Shown here piece by piece: positions 14,423 to 17,779 of a stretch of 17,779 nt of DNA. The position numbers and the translations under genes were made by a program. The notes beneath the pieces are model-generated. The model was not told the origin of the DNA and did not search any database. It saw only the letters and a program-made list of their open reading frames with translations. Where the stretch lies: contig JBPCOB010000236.1 of assembly GCA_051000715.1 (NCBI GenBank), forward strand, positions 1 to 17,779, read 5' to 3'. Within the stretch, counting starts at the first letter, position 1, and every line of letters begins with the position of its first letter. This DNA comes from JBPCOB01 sp051000715 (GTDB lineage: Bacteria > Actinomycetota > Actinomycetes > JALYNC01).

Positions 14423-15217
14423 GTGCCACCGCCTCGACTGCCGGCGTACGACGACCTTCGAGCGGGCGTAGTGCGCCAGTGGACGCGGCTAGCGTCGGCG
14501 GTTGACGCTCTGCCCGAGGAGGCTTTCGAGCTGCCGACCCGGCTCGGCGACTGGCAGGTCGCGCAGCTGGTCTCCCATCTGGCCGGCAACGCCGATTACC
14601 TGATCTGCGCGCTGGCTGCGCCGAGTTCTCCCGCCGCCACCCTCGATCCGTACAACTACTACGAAGGGGCGGCCGCGGAGGCGCCGGCCATCGCCCGTCG
14701 CGCGTACGACGCCACCGGTGGAGCTGGGCCCGACGAGCTCCGCGCCCGGCTCCGGGCCGCCGCCCCAGCGATGGCCGACGCTCTGGCCGGCGTGGCGCCG
14801 GACCGCCTGATCCGGGTCAACCTCGGCGACGTCGCGCTCGCCGACTTCCTGGCGACCCGGGCCGTCGAGGGTGTGGTCCACGGCCTCGACCTGGCCGCGG
14901 CGACGGGGACGCCCCCGACCGCCGAGCCGACCGCCGTGAGTGCGGCGGTGCGGCTGCTCGCCGGCTCCCTGATGCGCTGGGCGCCCGGCCGGTCGGTCGA
15001 GCTGCGCGTCGCGGGACCCGGCGGCGTCGCGGTGCAGTGCGTGGCGGGGCCGCGGCACACCCGCGGCACGCCGCCGAACGTGGTGGAGACCGACCCGGCC
15101 GGGTGGCTCGAGCTAGCCACCGGCCGGCTGGCCTGGGCCGATGCGGTGCGAGAAGGTCGGGTCCGGGCCAGCGGAGCCCGCGCCGACCTCTCGGCGTACC
15201 TGCCGCTACTGGCCTGA
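14423..15217 (+). CDS. Maleylpyruvate isomerase-family (DinB/MDMPI fold) protein
   Basis: The 264-residue product has the four-helix DinB-like MDMPI N-terminal domain and a smaller C-terminal region. Metal-binding residues are visible: His52 in LVSHLAGNADYL, and Glu150 and His154 in AVEGVVHGLDLA. This His/E-x3-H set matches, as I recall it, the zinc ligands of the mycothiol-dependent maleylpyruvate isomerase family. Members act on maleylpyruvate or other thiol-dependent substrates, many uncharacterised, so the true substrate is unknown. GTG 14423 was chosen because it starts the first helix (LPAYDDLRAGVVRQW) and follows a candidate -10; the longer open frame overlaps the CHAP gene in another phase and is unlikely. 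Genes of this family near purF are, to my recollection, common in actinobacteria, so the position is probably ancestral. Confidence 0.82.
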   Translation: MPPPRLPAYDDLRAGVVRQWTRLASAVDALPEEAFELPTRLGDWQVAQLVSHLAGNADYLICALAAPSSPAATLDPYNYYEGAAAEAPAIARRAYDATGGAGPDELRARLRAAAPAMADALAGVAPDRLIRVNLGDVALADFLATRAVEGVVHGLDLAAATGTPPTAEPTAVSAAVRLLAGSLMRWAPGRSVELRVAGPGGVAVQCVAGPRHTRGTPPNVVETDPAGWLELATGRLAWADAVREGRVRASGARADLSAYLPLLA

Positions 15218-15221
15218 AAAG

Positions 15222-15238
15222 GGGACCGGCATGGTCCC
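15222..15238 (+). terminator. Possible terminator hairpin after the MDMPI-fold gene
   Basis: GGGACC (15222-15227) and GGTCCC (15233-15238) form a 6-bp stem with a GGCAT loop, beginning five bases after the stop codon. No T tract follows. A short weak candidate, useful mainly because it separates this gene from the sigma-factor operon. Confidence 0.35.
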
Positions 15239-15245
15239 GCTCGGT

Positions 15246-15272
15246 GTAACCGGCGAACCTCCCTAGGCGTGT
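15246..15272 (+). promoter_or_regulatory. Candidate ECF-type promoter of the sigma-factor operon
   Basis: GTAACC (15246-15251), a 16-nt spacer and CGTGT (15268-15272) resemble the GnAAC/CGTnT style of ECF sigma-factor promoters. They stand about 25 nt before the sigma gene's ATG with its GGGAGG site, so self-activation is possible. The direct repeat CGAACCTC at 15254-15261 and 15279-15286 (25 bp apart) overlaps the spacer and the presumed start region and could bind a regulator. This is inference by pattern only. Confidence 0.35.
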
Positions 15273-15297
15273 ACTAGACGAACCTCGGGAGGGCGAG

Positions 15298-15807
15298 ATG
15301 CAGACCGCTGACTTCGACGCTTTCTACGCCGCGACGTCGCCTCGACTGGTGCGGCAGGTGTACCTGCTGGTCGGCAGCCTCCCCGAGGCGGAGGACGTGG
15401 CCCACGAGGCGTACGAACGCGCCTGGTTGCAGTGGCGCAAGGTCGCCGAGCTGGAGTCGCCTGAAGCCTGGGTGCGCACGGTCGCCCGCCGCCTGGCCGT
15501 GAGTCGATGGCGGCGGACCCGCAACGCGGCGGCCGCTTGGCGGCGCCGTGCCGACGCGGACCCGGACGCATTCGAGCCGCCGACTGCGGACCACGTCGCC
15601 CTGGTGTCCGCACTGCGCCGGCTACCCGAGCAGCAACGGGTCGCCATCGTCCTGCACCACCTCGCCGACCTGAGCGTCGAGCAGGTCGCAACCGAGACCG
15701 GTGCCTCCGTCTCCGCTGTCAAGGCCCAACTGGTACGGGGCCGTACGACGCTTGCCCAGCTGCTCGACACCTCCGACCTTGCCTTCCTGGGAGGGAACCC
15801 GCGATGA
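15298..15807 (+). CDS. ECF-like / SigE-family RNA polymerase sigma factor
   Basis: The 169-residue product has only regions sigma-2 and sigma-4. Sigma-2 is at about 5-75: FDAFYAATSPRLVRQVYLLVG, then EAEDVAHEAYERAWLQW, the -10-binding helix. Sigma-4 is at about 100-156 (ALRRLPEQQRVAIVLHHLADLSVEQVATETGASVSAVKAQLVRGRTTLAQLL, a HTH for the -35). Such factors redirect RNA polymerase to a small regulon and are held by a partner protein until a signal arrives. ATG 15298 has a strong GGGAGGGCGAG site. The stop overlaps the next gene by four bases (ATGA, 15804-15807), so the membrane protein downstream is probably its partner. The linker between the two domains is Ala/Arg-rich (about 70-95). Confidence 0.9.
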   Translation: MQTADFDAFYAATSPRLVRQVYLLVGSLPEAEDVAHEAYERAWLQWRKVAELESPEAWVRTVARRLAVSRWRRTRNAAAAWRRRADADPDAFEPPTADHVALVSALRRLPEQQRVAIVLHHLADLSVEQVATETGASVSAVKAQLVRGRTTLAQLLDTSDLAFLGGNPR

Positions 15808-16673
15808 ACGACCTCCTCAACGACCGCCTGCACGAGGCAACCGACGATCTGGCCGCTCGGCTTCGTAGCGGCTCCGCGGTCCGCGCCGCCGCAACCCGCC
15901 GGCGGCAGCGTCGCCGGGCGTTGGCCGGCGCGGTTGCCGCGGTGGCGGTGGGAGTGGTGGCCACCAGCGTGGAGATCGAGGATGACGCGGCCCGGCTCGT
16001 ACCGGCGGTGAACCAGTCTTCGTCTCCGGCCCCGAGCACCGCGCCGACGTCGAAGCCGTCCCCCGGCCCCTCCGGAATTCCGTCGCCGGGCATGCCGTCG
16101 CCCACAGCGCGGCCCACCCGCGGCACCGGGCGCAACCTGCTGGCCGGGTTCCACTTCCGGGAGGAGTCGATCTGGCGGCCTACCGGGGAGAGCACGGTGG
16201 ACCGGTCGGACGACCTGGGGACCGAGTGGGCGCTGAATCCCTGTCGGCCGACTGCCTACCCGACGGACGCCCAGCGGCTGGCGATGGCGTCGCTGCGGAA
16301 AGACAGTCCAGAGCAGATTGAGGCCCGGCAGCTTGCGGTCTACCGCGATGCAGCGACCGCGGGCCAGGTCATGTCCGGCTTCCGTAGCGCGCTGGCCGCG
16401 TGTGCAAGTAGCACCGGTCCCTATGGAGAGACAAACAAGTTCGTGACTACTCCCCTGCAGGTCGGCGACGAGGGGCTGGTCATCGTTCAGAGCTTCAATT
16501 ACTCGGGAACGCCGGTTCCCGGCGGCACCTACGTCGTGGTGGTGCGGGACGGTCGCTCGGTCTACCTGGCGATGATCACGAACGAGTCCCAGCCGAAGGG
16601 GCAGCGGGATGCTGCCGCGATCCAGCTCGTCGCTGCGGCACGAAAGCAGCTGCCGTTGCCGCAGCCGCACTGA
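15804..16673 (+). CDS. Single-pass membrane sensor protein, likely partner of the upstream sigma factor
   Basis: The 289-residue product has a short cytoplasmic N-terminus (1-38) ending in an Arg cluster (RRRQRRR). One membrane helix follows (about 39-56, Ala/Val-rich), then a Pro/Ser-rich extracytoplasmic linker (about 67-105) and a globular outer domain (about 110-289) with two cysteines, Cys147 and Cys200, that could form a disulfide. The arrangement is inside-out, basic residues inside, as expected for a type II protein. The cytoplasmic part lacks the HxxxCxxC zinc-binding motif of ZAS anti-sigma factors, so a direct anti-sigma role is inferred only from the coupled 4-nt overlap with the sigma gene. 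The outer domain has the look of PknH-type sensor domains (beta-rich, late helices), but I cannot confirm the family. It is followed by an inverted repeat and then purF. Confidence 0.75.
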   Translation: MNDLLNDRLHEATDDLAARLRSGSAVRAAATRRRQRRRALAGAVAAVAVGVVATSVEIEDDAARLVPAVNQSSSPAPSTAPTSKPSPGPSGIPSPGMPSPTARPTRGTGRNLLAGFHFREESIWRPTGESTVDRSDDLGTEWALNPCRPTAYPTDAQRLAMASLRKDSPEQIEARQLAVYRDAATAGQVMSGFRSALAACASSTGPYGETNKFVTTPLQVGDEGLVIVQSFNYSGTPVPGGTYVVVVRDGRSVYLAMITNESQPKGQRDAAAIQLVAAARKQLPLPQPH

Positions 16674-16689
16674 GGCTCGTCCGTGGGTC

Positions 16690-16728
16690 GAAGCCGACCA
16701 GCCGCGTACACTGCGGCTGGCCGGCTTC
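16690..16728 (+). terminator. Long imperfect inverted repeat before purF: terminator-like hairpin or operator
   Basis: Left arm 16690-16705 (GAAGCCGACCAGCCGC) and right arm 16713-16728 (GCGGCTGGCCGGCTTC) are 16-bp inverted repeats with one mismatch around a 7-nt loop GTACACT. It begins 17 nt after the sensor-gene stop and ends 28 nt before purF. The loop plus adjacent base holds TACACT, a good -10 match. It may stop transcription of the sigma operon, control purF, or both. No T tract follows (TTCCCC only). Confidence 0.55.
16707..16712 (+). promoter_or_regulatory. Candidate -10 element for purF, inside the hairpin loop
   Basis: TACACT matches TAnnnT and lies about 45 nt before purF. No clear -35 is seen at the expected distance. 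Its placement in the loop of the inverted repeat is notable, since a protein bound to both arms would cover it. Confidence 0.3.
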
Positions 16729-16756
16729 CCCGCGTCAACCCCCGAGGAGCCCCGCC

Positions 16757-17779
16757 GTGCCAGCTGCCGACGGCAGGCTGACCGACGACCCCGAGACCCT
16801 GGACGACTCCGGCCCCAAGGACGCCTGCGGGGTCTTCGGCGTCTGGGCCCCGGGCGAGGACGTCGCCAAGCTCACCTACTTCGGCCTCTACGCGCTGCAG
16901 CACCGGGGCCAGGAGGCGGCCGGCATCGCCGTCGCCGACGGCGCCACCGTGCTGGTCTACAAGGAGCTCGGGCTGGTCGCCCAGGTCTTCGACGAGGCGA
17001 CCCTGAGCTCGCTGCGCGGGCACGTCGCCATTGGACACACCCGGTACTCCACCACCGGCTCGAGCACCTGGGAGAACGCCCAGCCGACGTTCCGGGCCAA
17101 CCGCGACGGCGGTGGCATCGCGCTCGGCCACAACGGCAACCTGACCAATCCGCGGGAGCTGCGCCGGCTGGTGGGCGACCGCGACGGCCGGCGTGGTGCG
17201 CCGGCCGCCACCACCGACTCCGACCTGGTCACCGCGCTGCTGGCCGACCGGCCCGACGTAGCGCTCGAGGAAGCCGCGGGCCGGGTGCTGTCCCTGCTGG
17301 AGGGCGCGTTCTCGCTGGTCTTCCTGGACGAGACCACCCTGTACGCCGCCCGGGACCGGCACGGCGTACGGCCGCTGGTGCTCGGCCGGCTGGAGCGCGG
17401 CTGGGTCGTCGCCAGCGAGACCGCCGCCCTGGACATCGTCGGTGCCGCGTTCATCCGCGAGGTGGAGCCGGGCGAGCTGCTGGCGATCGACGAGCATGGG
17501 CTGCGCTCGTCCCGGTTCGCCGACGCGAACCCCAAGGGCTGCCTGTTCGAGTACGTCTACCTGGCCCGACCGGACACCACCATCGCCGGCCGCGGCATCC
17601 ACGCCACCCGGGTCGAGGTGGGCCGCCGGCTTGCCGCCGAGGCGCCGACGGCAGCCGACCTGGTCATGCCGGTGCCCGAGTCCGGCGGGCCGGCCGCCAT
17701 CGGCTACGCCGAAGCCAGCGGCATCCCCTACGGCGCCGGGCTGGTGAAGAACAGCTACGTCGGCCGCACGTTCATCCAA
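16757..17779 (+). CDS. purF: Amidophosphoribosyltransferase, 3' partial (window edge)
   Basis: PurF catalyses the first committed step of purine synthesis, making phosphoribosylamine from PRPP and glutamine. The 341 codons in the window are open to the edge. They show a short propeptide ending before Cys24 (KDACGVFGV), the N-terminal nucleophile of the class II glutaminase domain. GLYALQHRGQEAAGI, GHTRYSTTGSS, GHNGNLTN, LEGAFSLVF and ARDRHGVRPLVLG follow, then the start of the phosphoribosyltransferase domain (CLFEYVYLARPD, VPESGGPAAIGYA, KNSYVGRTFI). The family is usually about 500 residues, so roughly 150 codons are missing. GTG 16757 is preceded by GAGGAG at 16744-16749. The hairpin ahead of it suggests an independent promoter or a controlled one. 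purM typically follows purF, beyond the window. Confidence 0.96.
   Translation, partial: MPAADGRLTDDPETLDDSGPKDACGVFGVWAPGEDVAKLTYFGLYALQHRGQEAAGIAVADGATVLVYKELGLVAQVFDEATLSSLRGHVAIGHTRYSTTGSSTWENAQPTFRANRDGGGIALGHNGNLTNPRELRRLVGDRDGRRGAPAATTDSDLVTALLADRPDVALEEAAGRVLSLLEGAFSLVFLDETTLYAARDRHGVRPLVLGRLERGWVVASETAALDIVGAAFIREVEPGELLAIDEHGLRSSRFADANPKGCLFEYVYLARPDTTIAGRGIHATRVEVGRRLAAEAPTAADLVMPVPESGGPAAIGYAEASGIPYGAGLVKNSYVGRTFIQ

Noticed and set aside
14021..15217. A 398-codon fused frame covering the CHAP and MDMPI-fold genes
   Set aside because: The first 130 codons are out-of-phase sequence over the CHAP domain; the GTG at 14423 starts the real product.

Overview
This window is high-GC DNA (roughly 70% G+C by eye) with GTG starts, many 4-nt ATGA/GTGA gene overlaps and strong G/C third-position bias. 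Together with a DUF3151 gene, a mycothiol-type maleylpyruvate isomerase fold and a separate PurS/PurQ/small-PurL set, this points to an actinomycete (Actinomycetota). I cannot name the genus. Nothing indicates a plasmid, prophage or insertion sequence, and I see no tRNA, rRNA or CRISPR array.

Layout. (1) 1-2341, mixed genes: the disrupted end of a NarL/FixJ response regulator, a convergent proline-iminopeptidase-like hydrolase, a divergent DUF3151 gene and a small lipoprotein. (2) 2486-8056, first purine block: purA, a VapBC toxin-antitoxin pair, purD, purB and purC, all on + with tiny gaps or overlaps (37, 0, -4, 52 and -4 nt). (3) 8053-8472, a secreted protein on the minus strand, tail to tail with purC. 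(4) 8615-12390, second purine block: purS, an RsbW-like anti-sigma/serine kinase, purQ and purL. (5) 12481-16673, accessory genes: a TrmB/LuxR-type regulator, a secreted SH3b-CHAP cell-wall hydrolase with a probable 1-nt frame error in its signal peptide, a DinB/MDMPI-fold protein, and an ECF-like sigma factor coupled to a single-pass membrane sensor protein. (6) 16757-end: the first 341 codons of purF, cut by the window edge.

The pur genes encode steps 1 (PurF), 2 (PurD), 4 (PurS/Q/L), the SAICAR step (PurC), the lyase used in both the IMP and AMP branches (PurB) and the first AMP-branch step (PurA). purN, purM, purE, purK and purH are not in the window. This is a normal actinobacterial purine neighbourhood. 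The unusual parts are a VapBC module translationally coupled to purD, and an ATP-binding anti-sigma-type kinase wedged between purS and purQ. A large imperfect inverted repeat lies just before purF. Two genes show likely frame-breaking indels (response regulator at about 98-102, CHAP protein at about 13621-13626), which may be real mutations or assembly errors. I do not see a clearly new multi-gene system. The two insertions into the purine locus are the best leads.
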